Positions 44,480 to 58,100 are shown, numbered from the stretch's first letter. The stretch: 64,000 bases of DNA from Chlorops oryzae (GCA_020466095.1 CM035807.1:25014129-25078128), one strand, 5' to 3'. Numbers and translations: made by a program. The notes: generated by a model from the sequence alone, not told the origin.

Positions 44480-44708
44480 GTGTCCGTTGAAACTTTGTGT
44501 GACAATAGTACAGGGTTATTTATAGAAATTATGTTAAATGTTACAAACTCTTTTCATTAAAGGCTCCACTATCATCCACCTATACATCAGTATGTGAGAG
44601 AAAAGTCATTTATATTTTGTCATGCAGGAGATTTTAGTCTGCTGGGGCGTTTGCTCTCAGCTGAAAGGTAAGTACTATTTTACACACACCGATTTTCTAT
44701 GGGCATTA

Positions 44709-45026
44709 TGCAGGATACACACAGTCCAATCCATTGTACAATGCGCTGGATCAACACTTGTAATTGAATTCGACTCATACGTTCCAATTCATTGTGCACC
44801 GTCCAAGCCAACTACACTGTATTTTATGCTATTGTCTTTATTTGCGACTGAAGTTGATGCAAAAACGATCAACCACGTTGGATGACCATGGGTTCCGACT
44901 TCAAAATATCAAAACGTTTTGATTTTCGTCCAACCGTTGTATCAACCGAAACTCTCTCGTCCAACGTTGCCACAAACGATCCAATCTGTGCAATGTTGTG
45001 CAATGTTGAACTGTGTGTATCCTACA
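44709..45026. mobile_element. TGCAGGATACACACAGT MITE
   Basis: Left end TGCAGGATACACACAGT, right end (inverse) TGTAGGATACACACAGT, 318 bp. No transposase; the short open frames inside are not convincing. Confidence 0.55.
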
Positions 45027-45082
45027 TTAATTTTAGTGTTAATAAGTTCGATGATTGGGGATCATAAATTAAGTTTTGGTAA

Positions 45083-45547
45083 ATGAGCATATGCAGCTAT
45101 GGGCATAGTTCCACTTCAAGTTCTGCGTACGTACATAAAAATGCGAGAGCAAGCAGACGAACGAAAATTTTTTCAGTTCGACTCATATATAACAATATGA
45201 ATGTCCCTATTCTCGCAAATTTGGGAAGGGATTCGTTCGCGCCAGTTATTGTAGAATTTCTCGAAAAGAAGTGCATTTCAAATAAGAGCGCTAAGGATAA
45301 ATTTTTATTAGAAAGTTTCGACTTACATTCGATTTATATTACGTCCATACATTGGTCAGAGATATTCGCGAGACGTTATCGCGACCAGTTAGAAAAGATG
45401 TTACTCGCAGTGCAAAATATAGTAGCGAGAAGCAGAAATACTTTTGGTGAGTACCTCAGTGCAAAATGCTCATTTTGGTGGGTACCCAAGAACATGGTGG
45501 GTACCCAAGACCGTGGTGAAAAAAGCCAAAATAGAAACGGCTCCTGA
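45083..45547 (+). other. unassigned 154-codon open frame
   Basis: ATG at 45083, open to TGA at 45545-45547. The middle reads like ordinary protein (RDSFAPVIVEFLEKKCISNK), but I recognise no family, no neighbouring exon and no promoter. It could be a transposon fragment or chance. Confidence 0.15.
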
Positions 45548-45667
45548 GTGACATATATAGTTATATATGGAAGCCACCTTAAACAAATCAGCTTCTAGCA
45601 TGTAGGACTGTAGGTCTAACTGTCGACGTCGAAAAGCCTCTGCCGCGATGGGGAAATACACCACTAG

Positions 45668-45790
45668 GCAGGTATAGGAAATTCAACAAATTGGGGAAAT
45701 TCACCAAAAAGCTACCAACAAAAACCTTAAGCAGGAATAGGAAATTCAACAAATTCGAGAAATTCACCAGAAAGCTACCAACAACAATAC
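45668..45790. repeat. two-unit tandem repeat, about 62 bp
   Basis: GGAAATTCAACAAATT ... GAAATTCACC ... AAGCTACCAACAA occurs twice head to tail (starting about 45678 and 45738), with roughly 90 per cent identity by eye. Confidence 0.7.
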
Positions 45791-46404
45791 GGGTGACACA
45801 AAGTGGCACTATGATGCCACTTGCAAGAAAATTATCAAAGAAACACGGCGTCAGCTCGGTTTTTTATATTGCTTGAAAAGTTTATAATTGAAACTTTAAT
45901 AAATATATTACGATATGTTTTTGCTTAATGTGCGCGAATGTTTTCATTTTGTAATAAATTGACATACATTTTTGACTACGGCTACGAATTTGATTGTACA
46001 TAGAATTTAGCATTTTTGCTGAAATAGTGTGATCAAAAAGTTATGTGGACAGGGTAGGACAAAAAAAAAATTTATATTTCTCCTTGATATTGAGATTCCT
46101 TGATTATTTTTATGTTTTTCAAGCTTTTCATATGATTTTATGAGTTTGGTAGATATTTTATATGTAATGAACTCGAAAATCTCCCAAAATTAAAAATAAA
46201 AGTGGCAATGCATTTCACCACAGCAGAGCTAAAGATTTCGCTGCCATAGCATGCTTCTCTTTTCCTCATGCTATATGCCTATGTTGAAGCAGCGTAGCTC
46301 TAACACATTGCAGGGATTAGGAAGAAGAAGAGTTAGACCTATAGTCCTATATGGTTCATACAAACAAATATTTAGCTTTAAAATTATAAAAAAAAAAAAA
46401 ATGG

Positions 46405-47372
46405 AACAATTCTAGTTGCTGGTCCCAATCTATAGAAAATGACTCCCTGATTCCAAATCTGCAATCCTTTTTTGTCGGTCGCTTAGGAGATATCACGTTT
46501 TGAAAATTGCCAAAAAACGTACTAATTTTTACACTATGTTGACATTTGCGTAGTTGCCACTTATTCGAAATTCGTGTATGTTGCAAAATTCAAACATTTT
46601 ATGCAAATTGTTGCCATACTTGTAAAAAATACAGTTAAAAAATTGGTAGATATTAGGCGATAGGTTAGAATTTTTAAGTTTTTGGTAAAATTATGTGCAG
46701 CACTTCCAATTGAATTTCCGGGAAATCCGTTATTCGTGGAAAGAAAGCTTCGCAATGAGCTCGCTGCTGGATATTTTTACCCTGTTCGAAGGCAATTTGA
46801 TGGGTCCAGTGCCATTTGAAGCTATTTTAAAGCTCCAAGAGTGGACAGCACTGGAGGAGAAGAATAAAAGGTCCTTTTCAGGACCACCAATCGGTTCTTT
46901 TCAGATCCACCAAACGTTGGAAAAGAGAGTTTTGAGAAATGGTGTTTTATTTTGTGTTGTGGACAAAAAATTTTTCATGTTTTCTCAAAAATTAAAAAGA
47001 AATTTGGGGAGAAAAAAAACAAGTGCAATAACATTTTTCAGTAAAAAAAAAAACAAACTATTCCCCAAGTTTTAGAATTATTTTCTAAATATTTCCCACA
47101 ATATGGCTCATATTTTGCCACTTTCTTATTATCCACCTATTAAATCTACCAATTGGTAAATTTTTTTAAAATAAAACGTCTGGCAACACCACAACCATTT
47201 GTCAGTCTGTTTTCACAATGCTTACATTGCATTTTCATACAAATATCTCAATATCTCCTAAACTAGTGGCGACCGACAAAAACGGATTGCAGATATGGAA
47301 TCAGGAGGCCGTTCTACATATACATACCGAGTTTCAACCAAATCCCAGAAACGGCCAGCAACTAGAATTATG
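46405..47372. mobile_element. long inverted-repeat (foldback-type) element
   Basis: The left arm (aattctagttgctggtccc, then gattccaaatctgcaatcc and gtcggtcgc) has its inverse at 47255-47372 (gcgaccgacaaaaacggattg ... cagcaactagaattatg). Arms of about 100-120 bp with small gaps. The centre has no recognisable coding region. Confidence 0.55.
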
Positions 47373-47524
47373 CCGTTTAAATGTATATAAATGCATGTAA
47401 AATTTACTACGAATTAGATATTTTCTGACGTAGCGCACCAGCTACCGGTCGCAAGATTGCCGCATAAACTTCGTGTTTCTGGCAACATTTCCCAAACAAA
47501 ACTGTCACTTTATACAAGTGACAG

Positions 47525-47852
47525 CCAGGGCTGCCAGATGATTTTTGGCATGTTTTTTTCATATATGTCAGTATCTGCTTAAATTTATTTTTTAATAGAG
47601 TTTTACATCAAAATCTACGTTATAAAATCCTTTATTAAGGTGCATTCACATGGTGGCTCGCGCCAAAATTTGGCCGAAGTTGCAGCTATAGTTCTATATG
47701 GTATGAATCGTGCAAATTTGATTGCCATCTGTTTTATTTTGACTATTGTTACCACACCTGGTCAGATTGATTTAAAAAACGTCAATTATTGGGTATTTTT
47801 GGCATAAAAAATCGTCAAATGACGATAAAATCGGGCTATCTGGCAGCCCTGG
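47525..47852. mobile_element. CCAGGGCTGCCAGAT MITE upstream of krz leader
   Basis: Left end CCAGGGCTGCCAGATGATTT, right end inverse (atctggcagccctgg), 328 bp. It ends immediately before the purine-rich sequence taken as the krz 5' UTR, so it may form part of the krz promoter region. Confidence 0.65.
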
Positions 47853-48120
47853 TAACAGCACGAACAAGAAGAAGAAGATTCATTAGAAGCCGCAGAGAAG
47901 AAGAAGCAGTTTTGTTCGCGAACTACGCAACTCTGGGTTGGTCATTTTTATAAAAGAAAGTGCATATTTTTAAAAGATTGTGGATATTCCTGAATATGAA
48001 ACCAAAAAGTTAACAACAAAATAAACGACATTATCAACAATACACTTTCACATATATGTAAAACTATAAGAAGGAATTCTAGCAACGAAACCAAAAAACA
48101 AAAAAACCTAAAACATTCCG
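47853..48120 (+). other. krz: probable krz 5' UTR exon
   Basis: Non-coding, A/G-rich sequence ending at a strong donor, CCG|gtaagtata (48121). The matching acceptor tttacag at 48911 precedes the leader of the krz coding exon, giving a 791-nt leader intron. The transcription start is unknown, so the left boundary is nominal. Confidence 0.45.
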
Positions 48121-48931
48121 GTAAGTATAAAAAATTTTCGGCGTGACTCGAATATCTATATGGAAATGGAAGTGTTCAATCTTACGATAAGAAACAAATC
48201 AATTTGTACTCAGTATTCGGGAAGACTAAACGGCACGATATGGCCCGATAATTATATACACAATGTTCATTCATTCAAGAAAGAAAAATGTTCATTCGAA
48301 AATAAAAAGTAAAATATTTCATTAGGAATATAAACAATCAATGCAAATGAATTCAAGATTACTTTCACGAACAAATTTGGGAAAGTAGAAATAGTATTGT
48401 GTCGGCACAGTGTATAGTGTCGGCACATAAACTGATAGACTTCCAAGTTAAATCAATTTTGCACTCGAATTCAATTTTATCTATTACTAAAATAACTTTT
48501 TCCCATTAATACTTGATCGTACACTATTACGTACTGAAGTATTTATACTGAAGTATCACAAACGTATTATTTCTCAAAATTTCATATAAATTTTGTACAT
48601 GTTTAACTGAATTCTTATATGAGAAAAGTAATGTTTTAAAAAAATTTCTTTCATTTGTTAGCTCTGAAGTTTAATTAGGAACACTATAACTATTTTAAAG
48701 TAATACCTGATTAGGTCAATTTATTTTTGAAAATGGGAGCAACCGAGATCTTTAGTGCACATAATTCTGTATGAATTTACCTATATAAAAGTATATTTAA
48801 GTGATAAATTAACTTCTAACTAATCCAAATGTAACTCTCAAAAGAAAAGGAGCTAATCTTTTTTAAATGAAATAAATTTATCTACATCCGTCTAACCTCT
48901 CATATTTACAGTCTCCGCTAATTTAAGCGAT

Positions 48932-48976
48932 ATGGAAAAGATTAAGCTCATCAAGGTGGACAAACGTTCAACGTAA
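48932..48976 (+). CDS. 14-codon upstream ORF in krz leader
   Basis: ATG GAA AAG ... ACG TAA encodes MEKIKLIKVDKRST, starting 20 nt after the predicted leader acceptor and ending 138 nt before the krz ATG. No other ATG lies between them. It may damp krz translation (inference). Confidence 0.4.
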   Translation: MEKIKLIKVDKRST

Positions 48977-49114
48977 ATAAAATACTTCGAAACACATTCG
49001 AAAAGTAGACACAAGTCTTAGCAGCAGCGCTACTTTGGCAATTTTTAACAATTCCATTCATTGAGTCTGTGTGAAACTAAATTTAAAAAAAAAAAAGAAG
49101 AACAAATTAGGACA

Positions 49115-52100
49115 ATGCTAGAGGAGACTGGTGATGCCAGCTCGAGGCGGCAAGCAACTCGTGTTTTTAAGAAATCTTCTTCGAATGGCAAAATTACGGT
49201 TTATCTTGGAAAACGTGATTTCGTGGATCATATAACGCACGTCGATCCGATAGACGGTGTCGTTTTCATCGATCACGATTATGTAAAGGATCGTAAAGTC
49301 TTCGGACAAGTGCTCGCCGCTTTTCGCTATGGGCGTGAAGATCTTGATGTTCTGGGACTGACATTTCGCAAGGATTTATATTTAGCGCATGAACAAATCT
49401 TTCCAGCACAAAATCCAGATCGCCCTTTGACTCGCTTGCAAGAGCGACTCATTAAGAAACTTGGACCAAATGCGTATCCGTTTTACTTTGAAGTTCCTCC
49501 GTATTGTCCCGCCTCCGTGTCATTGCAGCCGGCACCAGGCGATACGGGTAAATCATGCGGCGTGGATTACGAGCTCAAAGCATTTGTCGGTAAGGAATTT
49601 TTTCAAATTTTCAATTATTTTATCGCTATAAAAGCTCGGTGGCTTGTCTTTTATTCCTTCAATTTCGTTCTAAATATTCGTAGAAAGCAAAATGAAAGGG
49701 TCACCAGCAAAGTCAAACCTATTGAACAAGAAAGAAAGAACAAACGAATGTGTTATTTTATTTGTTACGCTTGGGGTTAATTAATCGAAATTTTATGCGT
49801 TGCTCTGTCGCTTTAATTGTTCAAGTTAATGTTAGTCACTTTATCAATGATTAAGGCACCCAAATGAGCGCTAAGCAATGCATGGCTTTGAATTCCTAAT
49901 ACAGCATAAGCGGCGAATTCGATTACGCATCGTCGAATTGAATGCATTTTCCCCCGTTTTTTGTTCATTTTATTATTATATCATTGAATTCATTCTCCAA
50001 AGAAGCTACACACAAAGCGGGTGTCCGGGTGTCTCTGTCTATTCATTAATCTTTTGTTTATTCATTATTTCACAGAAAAGTATATGAATATTTCTGGCGA
50101 ATTCTTTTATTTGCGTCACTACGGGAGCGAGAAAGAAAATATTAATTTTTTTTATTTGAATTTTTGTAGTTCTCGCAAATTGAATTTAGTCATTGGCGTG
50201 TGATCAATCGTATGTTTAAAAAGAAAAGAAATTTAAATAAGAATGAGCTTCCTAAAGTAGAGAAAATGAAATAATATGTTAAGGTGAACGTTTTTTGATT
50301 TCGAGTATGAAACTACTTTATGATTGAATTGAAAGTTGGCCTCTCGATGAAGATTTAAAAATTGAACACCGATCTAGTTCTTGCAGTTATACGCAGACAG
50401 AGATAATTATGCGATTATTTAAGTATTCGGTAGCGATATTTTAATTTTGTGAACGCGTACATTTTAACCCTTTTTTCAAGAATTTTTTTTTATAAACAAG
50501 GGTTCAATCATTTTAATTTATTTATGTTTTATGTTTTTATTTGGAACTTGGACTGCATAAAAAACAATTCTTTAAAATTGTTTTTACGTTGTTTTTTTTT
50601 GTTCGGCTAAAGGATATACTACAAAAAAAGTAGGTCATTGGTCAACACGGTAAAGGCTGTTCATGTTGTCCGAAATAAAAACAAGTAAGGGTGCTATAGT
50701 CAGGCGAGCCTGACAATAGAATACCCGACACAGACACACATGTTCAAATAATTTTAAATATCAAGAGGTGTTTAAGGCCATAAGGGGCCCTATATAACGA
50801 CTTTTGTTAAATTTCTTTATGAAAAGCGCGTCCAATTTTACAATTTTTAAAAATTGTAATCGGAGGCTTAAATATACGCTCAAATTCTAAGTTTCATTGA
50901 AATATTTTGAAAAAGTCCGATTTTGGGGCAGTTTTCAGATTTTTGTGACAGACCCTAGCACTGGAGGTACCCTTAATAATGGACATATCAAGTACATTTT
51001 TGGGGAGGATGTTTATGGCTACAAAGGAAGCATAAGTGCCAACTTTCGTTCAAGTCACATTTGAATTTTAGGTGTAGGAGAGAATTTTCGAAAAACTCCC
51101 TTCTGACACGCCCAATTTTCCAATATTTGGCGCTCGGCGATTATGACCTGTAACTTTTTCAATACTTGGAACTTCGGTCTGTTTTTTTCATAGCATATTC
51201 TCAATAAGTTTTGCTATCGAAATATGAATGTAAAAATTCGATTTTTTGAAGTCGTCACATAAGAATAACCCTTAACTAGTTAAAGAAAATTTTTTCTCTC
51301 TAATTTTTATTAGAAAGTCTTCCTTTGCCATAAACAAACAAATTTCTTAACCAAAAACTAATTGAGTTCTAAATTTTGTAGAAATTTTGTGGAAATCCAA
51401 TATCGATGACCATGCGCAAATATAATCAGCTAAAAATTTTATAAATTATTTTCAATACGGCTTTCAAACGGAATCCGAGTCGATATTCACTCAAAGCATT
51501 ACAAGTAAATTTTCTTTTTCATCGTATGTACATACATTTTTGCATGTTTACCATGAGACTGTGAGAAATTAATTCTTGGAAAAAACATGAGTTCTTGAGG
51601 CATGCATGCATGAGTTACAATTTAAATGGAAACGCTGTAATGTTATTGGTATTGTCCGAGGAAGCTTGTCTAAATGAAATGCATTTATTGTGGCGTAATT
51701 TGTTTCCAAATTCAATTCAAGAACTTTCTGCATGAAACTTTCATGTATATATGTACATACAATACCATTAAAACTTTTAGGTATGCATTAAAAGAGCGAG
51801 CTCAGTTCTGTAGGTTAAATTTCAATGTGCGTTGAAAATTGATTCATTTTGCACCTGAATGGCTATGACTTTTATGCAATTTTTTCAAGTGTCCACCTCA
51901 AAACGAAATGGTAATTTTTTTTTTTTTTTGCATGCGAAGCCGGCCTTACACCGATTGTGATTCACATACAGCCCGATTCTAAACATTTTCGGGGAACATT
52001 TGCTCGCGGATTTGACAAACAATTCTCCCCAATCGATACACACATCGTCACATTCTTCCTTAAATTGACTTCCTTAAATACTCCCTTTTTTCCGCGTAGA

Positions 52101-55100
52101 AAAATTTATTGGGGAAAAATTCGTGGGGAATATTCATTTAGAATAGGGCCGAAAACACTTGGGCAATTCACAAAGTCTCCAAAAATACCTTTCAAATTTA
52201 TCCCCAGCCGAAATGAGTAATTTTTAGCTTTAAAATAAAATAAAATGTTAAAGTATGTGAGAAAGAGAAAAAAATGCCAAAAGTAACTCTAACTCTCATT
52301 CGTTGAAAACTTGTTTTGCGATTACTTCAAGACCGCTACCCAATCCTTGCACCTAGTGTAGGGCTGGCATAAGGAATTCCCTTATCAGATTGGTAATTAG
52401 AAACTCAATTCTTTGATATATGTATGTAAAAATATGTTGAATTCTTGATATCATATTGATATCTTACTGATTTATTTTGTTACCAAAGACTAAATATGGA
52501 GCTGCAAAATTAATAATCGAAAATATCAGGAGATCTTCGTATCAAAGTAAATAATTATGTAGTAAACAGCAACATTGTTATTAACAACCTACAACATTGA
52601 ACACAACTGAATGCCACATTCATTTGTGAGGAATATTTATTTATAGAAAATATGCATAATCAAATCCAAATTTTATTCGCATATTACTTATATCACAACA
52701 TTTTCCAATTACTTGCGAGTGAACTCTCTCGAACACAAAAATGAACTTTCATTTAAAAGCAAGAAAGAGAAAAAAATTATTGCAAAGCTTATGATAAAAA
52801 AAACATTTTTTTATTATCGCCTAGAATAATGTTGTCCTCTCATAATTGCTGATAGGCCAAACAATACTGCACTGATATAATAAGCAATTCCCTTTTACAG
52901 TGTTTGTGCTTTGATAAGCCGCCGAGAAGAGAAGACATTACGAAACATGGGAGATCCGTATAATCATAATATTCGATATGCTTTTTTGATTACATAGCTC
53001 AATAATTATTGAAGCGTGAACGGAATTTCGTGAAATTTTTTTTTTTTTTTAGAAAGTAGTTTAATTTTATTTTTTCAATAATAATAGCAGCTATTCATCG
53101 CTTCATTATTGTGAATGCGTTTCTATATTTTGCTATAAATCAATTTAAAAAAGACCAATTACTTTTATGAAATATCATATCTGCATAAGTGCTTTATGTC
53201 TTTGCTTCCATGCTGAGAAGGCTCTAATTCATACGAGGTTGGATTGATAATGGTCCGGTTTCCAGTAGATGGCAATATTGGACGTCAGATGGGAATTATT
53301 TTTCGTTCATAATCGGTCATATATGGCTATATTTTATTTAGATTCTGTTTGGCAGCCATGTTAAGCGGACAACTTTAAATACTTTCAGCTCGATTCTAAA
53401 TATTCCCGTAGAATTTTATCCTGCGAAAAATTGCTAGAGGAAAAACTCACGGGGTATATTCATTTAGAATAGGGCTGTTCATTAATTAAAAATTATTTCT
53501 TGCGAGGGCAAATAGCAAAGGAAACAAAGAAAAAGCTTGATAATTATTATGGCGCAGCTACTCCAGCAAATTCAACCGTAATTTATTGGTTTGATCAATT
53601 TAAACGTGGTCTTACAAGCACTGAAACAATCCCATCAAGAGGAAGGCCAAATGCGGCAATTCCTGAGGAAATGGTGAAAGCAATCTATGATATTTTTATA
53701 CCCGACACACTCTGTGTCGAGGGTATATTGCGTTTGTGTGGTTGTGTGTAACACCCAGAACCAGTCGAGATAGACCATACAAAATATATATAGAAATGAT
53801 CAGCGTCACTAGGAGATTCGATTTAGCCATGTCCGTTGTCTGTCCGTCTGTCTGTTTGTATACAGTTTTCTTATCGAAGGAGTTGAGCTATCTTGATGAA
53901 ATTTGATATGCGTACTCACAGGCACATGAGTAAGAACAAGTTCGAGAATGGACCCGATCGGACCATTTTTAGGGGTACCTCCAGTACTAGGGTCTGTTAC
54001 GAAAATCACAAAAACTGCTCTTAAATCGAAGTTTTTCAAGATATTTTGATGAAATTTGGTATTTGAACATATTTTAGGCTAATTAATGTGATTTACAAAA
54101 ATTAGAAAAATGGGCGTGGCAGAAGGGCGTTTTTCGAAAATTGTCTCCCACTCCCGAAACGCCTATGGGACTTCAACGAAAATTGCCACTTATACTTCCT
54201 TTGTAGCCATAAACATCCTGCCCAAAAATTTTCTTGATCGGTCCATTATTAAGGGTACCTCCAGTACTAGGGTCTGTCACAAAAATCTCAAAACTGCCCC
54301 AAAATCTGACTTTTTCCAAATAATTCAATGAAACTTAGAATTTGCGCGTATATTTAAGCCTCCGATTAGAATTCCGAAAAATTTGAAAAGTGGGCGTGGC
54401 AAAGGGGCGGTTTTCATAAAGAAATTAAACAAAAGTCGGTATATGGGGCCCCTATGGCCTTAAGCAACTCCTGATATTAAAAATTATTTGAAGATGTGTG
54501 TCTGTGTCGGGTATTCTATTGTCAGGCTTGCCTGACTATAACACCCTTACTTGTTTTGAATTATCGTCGAGTGAAGTTGAGAGATCTTGTCGTCATATGA
54601 TATGCGCATGGTATACTATGGATAGAGTATCTTGTAAATATCATTTAACGAAGCGTATCGAGTTTAAATACATAATACAATATACTGTCAAACCGGACCA
54701 TTATAAATCCGCCCTCGTATATATTTACCAAGGATATAAGTTTTTTCTGATTAAAAGTATAGAAACTCATGTCAATAATATTCATTGAAATCTAATCATT
54801 TCATATAAGAATTCCTCACTTAGGCGGAGTGTGTATAATTTTCCGATAGCGGTGTCTATTGAGTATTTGTAGAAATCTCTTGCTAAAGTCAAGGACAACG
54901 AAAACCAATTAAAACAACATAAATGTCGGTTATTCGGCTATAAATCCTTGTGTTTTGTAAAATTTTGAGAGTGCCAATTGCATTTATGTTTCAATTTGAC
55001 GAAGAATTTTCATCAATTCCCACACCAATAGAAACTGTCCCATATAAAAGAGTATAGAATAAAGATTTTCAAAATACGGGAGCATTTCATTTCAATTTTC

Positions 55101-58100
55101 ATTGGCAGAGCTTTAATACCTGAAATGGGTACCATATTGAACATTTAATTGATAAAATATTGGCAATATTGAAACGTCAAATATTGTTTCGTCAATCGAA
55201 AAAGACTGCTTGTATTGAATTGAAATGATAAGTATATTGAGCTTTTGTCAATACCGCTTGCCATTGGTTTGACCATGTAATCTGATCTGTATGTTTGTTC
55301 CGTTTTGGCAATCCTGTTCGGCATTTATTGCCATAAAAATCAAAATGCCATACGATTTTTTTTTTTTTTTTTTTTTTATAGGTACATATGTATGTCTTGT
55401 TTGTATTGTTTACTGTTTGTGTAAATTAATCAAAATAATTTTATTTGAAGTGAGCAAGCAAGGTGTTGATTTTATGCGCTACGCTTTCCCATCATGCGTT
55501 TTAACGCTTCCAACCGCGATAAAGCGTTCTCACTTTTGTTTATTTACTTTGTTAAATAGTCAACGCGATTTTCGTTTGAACTACCGTACGTATTGTAAAT
55601 CTAATGATCATAAATAGTTTGTCTTAATTTATGGCCTTTGGAATGTTAACAATAGGGGTATTCACAAAGGCGTGTTAAAAACGTTGGAAAGTCGGAAAAT
55701 CGGGACTTCTTAAAAAAATTTTAAACTTTTTTTGTATCTTGCACAACTTTTTAAGCATTTAAAATGTTCCGATTTTCCGACTTTCCTACTTTCCGACGCC
55801 TTTGTGAATACCCCTAGTGTCTTTCATCTGCTTTGAAAATAAGCTAAAAACGAATGTATTACGATTTAATAATGATTTTCTGATTTTTATTAATATTATT
55901 TGATATACCTATTTGTGTATATATTTTGTTTTTGGTATATGCCGTAGATTGGAATCTATTTGATGAAGTCAATGAATTTTTTTTTTTTTTTTTGCACTTA
56001 ATTGTAAGGAGTCACGTTTTTCGGAACTTGTTTTCAATACTATGTCAAACTTTTTATCAAAAGTTTAGAAAAGGGGAATTACCTATTTTAGTTACCATAC
56101 GAGTTGGGGCTAAGATCTACAAAAAAACCTCTATTTCCAAAAGAGAAAATATATGTGAAAAAGTTGGAAATACAATCCGTATATACAATACATGAGCATA
56201 AGCTTTATGTCACGCTATTATTATTATTATTATTTTTAAGATGGGGGCTCTGTGCGCACCGCGACCCATAATGAATCTATTGTGCTACCCAGGGTTGTCT
56301 TAATTATCTATCCTTAGGCTCTTTATATATTTGAGCACTGTGGACGGTTTTAAGACAGACCAAAATTGTAGGGGCGACAAGCGCCTCCCCAAAGTTGAGG
56401 ATTCTGCGGCTGGCCAGAGATGGACATCACAGAGAATGTGTCTGGCGTTTCTTCATCCATTTCACAGAACCGGCATTTCGATTCGTTCGATAGGCCTATC
56501 TTTTTGAGATGATATCTCAATTTGCAGTGCCCTGTGAGTATTCGGTAAGGATCTTTAAATCTTTCTTCCGAATACAGTAATCTCTTGGAGATACTACGTT
56601 TGTTGGGAGTATGAATTTTTGGCCTATCTTTGACCTTTTGATTTACATTCACAGGAAAGTATGAAAACACTTTTAAACTCCCAATTTTGGTAATTCTGCA
56701 CAACTTTTGAAGTTAAGAAAGGTTCGGCTCCATGAGGCTCTTTGATACCCCTTGTTTTGGCGAACAATCTAAGCCTTTCGATATCCTTCGATATCCTCAT
56801 ACCTGGGACCACCTATTAGTGTTATTTTTGTTTTTGGTTGCCGAGGTCATTGAGGAGCATTGTAAGGAGTCACGTTTTCGGAATTTTTTCATACTATGTC
56901 AAACTTTTTATCAAAAGTTTAGAAAAGGGGATTACCTATTTTGTTACCATACAGCCTTAAGGGCTAAAGATCTGCAAAAAACCTGCTATTTCCAAAAAGA
57001 AATATATGTGAAAAGTTGAACTGACAATCCCGTATATCAATACTAGCTAACTTTATGTCACGCTATACAAAGCGGATCTTCCGTCACAGTATCACAGATA
57101 CGAGAGTTCCACTGCGCCCCACAAACGAAAGTTTACACATTTTTCCTCATCAGTGGGCACGGAACGAATCGGGCGAATCTGGGTCGAGATCCGGTGCTAT
57201 CCTCATCTCATAGATACCACAGCCCCCACGATACTCCCCGAAGAGCCGAGCCCAAAAGACCGGGCAGAATCCTAAAACGAATTCTGGGGCTCGCGGGCCC
57301 CGTGTTACCATGTTTGCGTTATAGAAAAAGGCGTGAATACAAGTATAACTAGTATAGCTGTATCGCACCAACACTTATTGCAGATCGTTTGATTAACCTT
57401 GCGTACATTCGCCAAATGGTTTCTGCACTTCCAATTTGAATTCATACCCGAATCATGTATATGTGGACTGTTGGGATATTTCAAACAAAGCATGTCGGAA
57501 AAAAATTTTTTTTTGGGACACCCAAATTCAGCCTCTAATGTATAATGAAAAATTCTGAATTTAAATAAAATAATCTTCCATTTGGATCATCTTAAAATAT
57601 TGTCATCGCCACACGTTGATGTTATTAAATTTCATTTTATACTATATGACTTTTCCAATCTTTTGTCCCATTTAACTAACGATATATCTAATTTTTTTTT
57701 TTTTTTTGTTTTGCTTTCCATAGGTGAGCATATCGATGATAAACCGCACAAGCGTAATTCCGTACGCCTAACCATACGAAAAGTAATGTACGCTCCATCG
57801 AAAGTGGGCGAACAACCCTCAATTGAAGTGAGCAAAGAGTTCATGATGAAACCCAATAAGATTCATTTGGAAGCTAGTTTGGATAAAGAACTTTATCATC
57901 ATGGTGAAAAAATATCGGTTAATGTGCATATAGCAAATAATTCGAATCGTACCGTTAAAAAGATAAAAGTCTGCGTGCGGCAATTCGCTGACATCTGTTT
58001 ATTTTCGACAGCACAATATAAGTCAGTTGTGGCTGAGACAGAATCCGAAGACGGCTGTCAAGTATTACCCGGTTTTACGTTATCGAAAGTGTTTGAACTA

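Larger units (their letters stand above)
53234..54717 (+). mobile_element. decayed mariner with nested insertions
   Basis: TIRs CGAGGTTGGATTGATAATGG and (inverse) CGAGGGCGGATTTATAATGG, continuing tccggttt, with TA flanks. The plus strand at 53500-53690 encodes the helix-turn-helix end of a mariner transposase ([20 protein letters not shown], then [19 protein letters not shown]). A CAGCCCGATTCT-family MITE (53386-53477) and a Helentron-like copy (53695-54556) are nested inside. The catalytic region is gone. Confidence 0.75.

Noticed and set aside
44622..44885. 87-codon open frame between RBM34 and krz
   Set aside because: It lies mostly inside the TGCAGGATACACACAGT MITE; no family resemblance.
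49061..49114. In-frame extension upstream of the krz ATG
   Set aside because: It starts at TTG, not ATG, and encodes a Lys run from a poly-A stretch; the ATG at 49115 precedes the conserved arrestin N-terminus.
55291..55617. 108-codon open frame in the krz intron
   Set aside because: Low-complexity Phe run from a T homopolymer and no recognisable domain; regarded as chance.
57150..57374. GC-richer minus-strand frame next to the direct repeat
   Set aside because: Possibly retroelement remnant text, but no motif could be named and no boundary defined.
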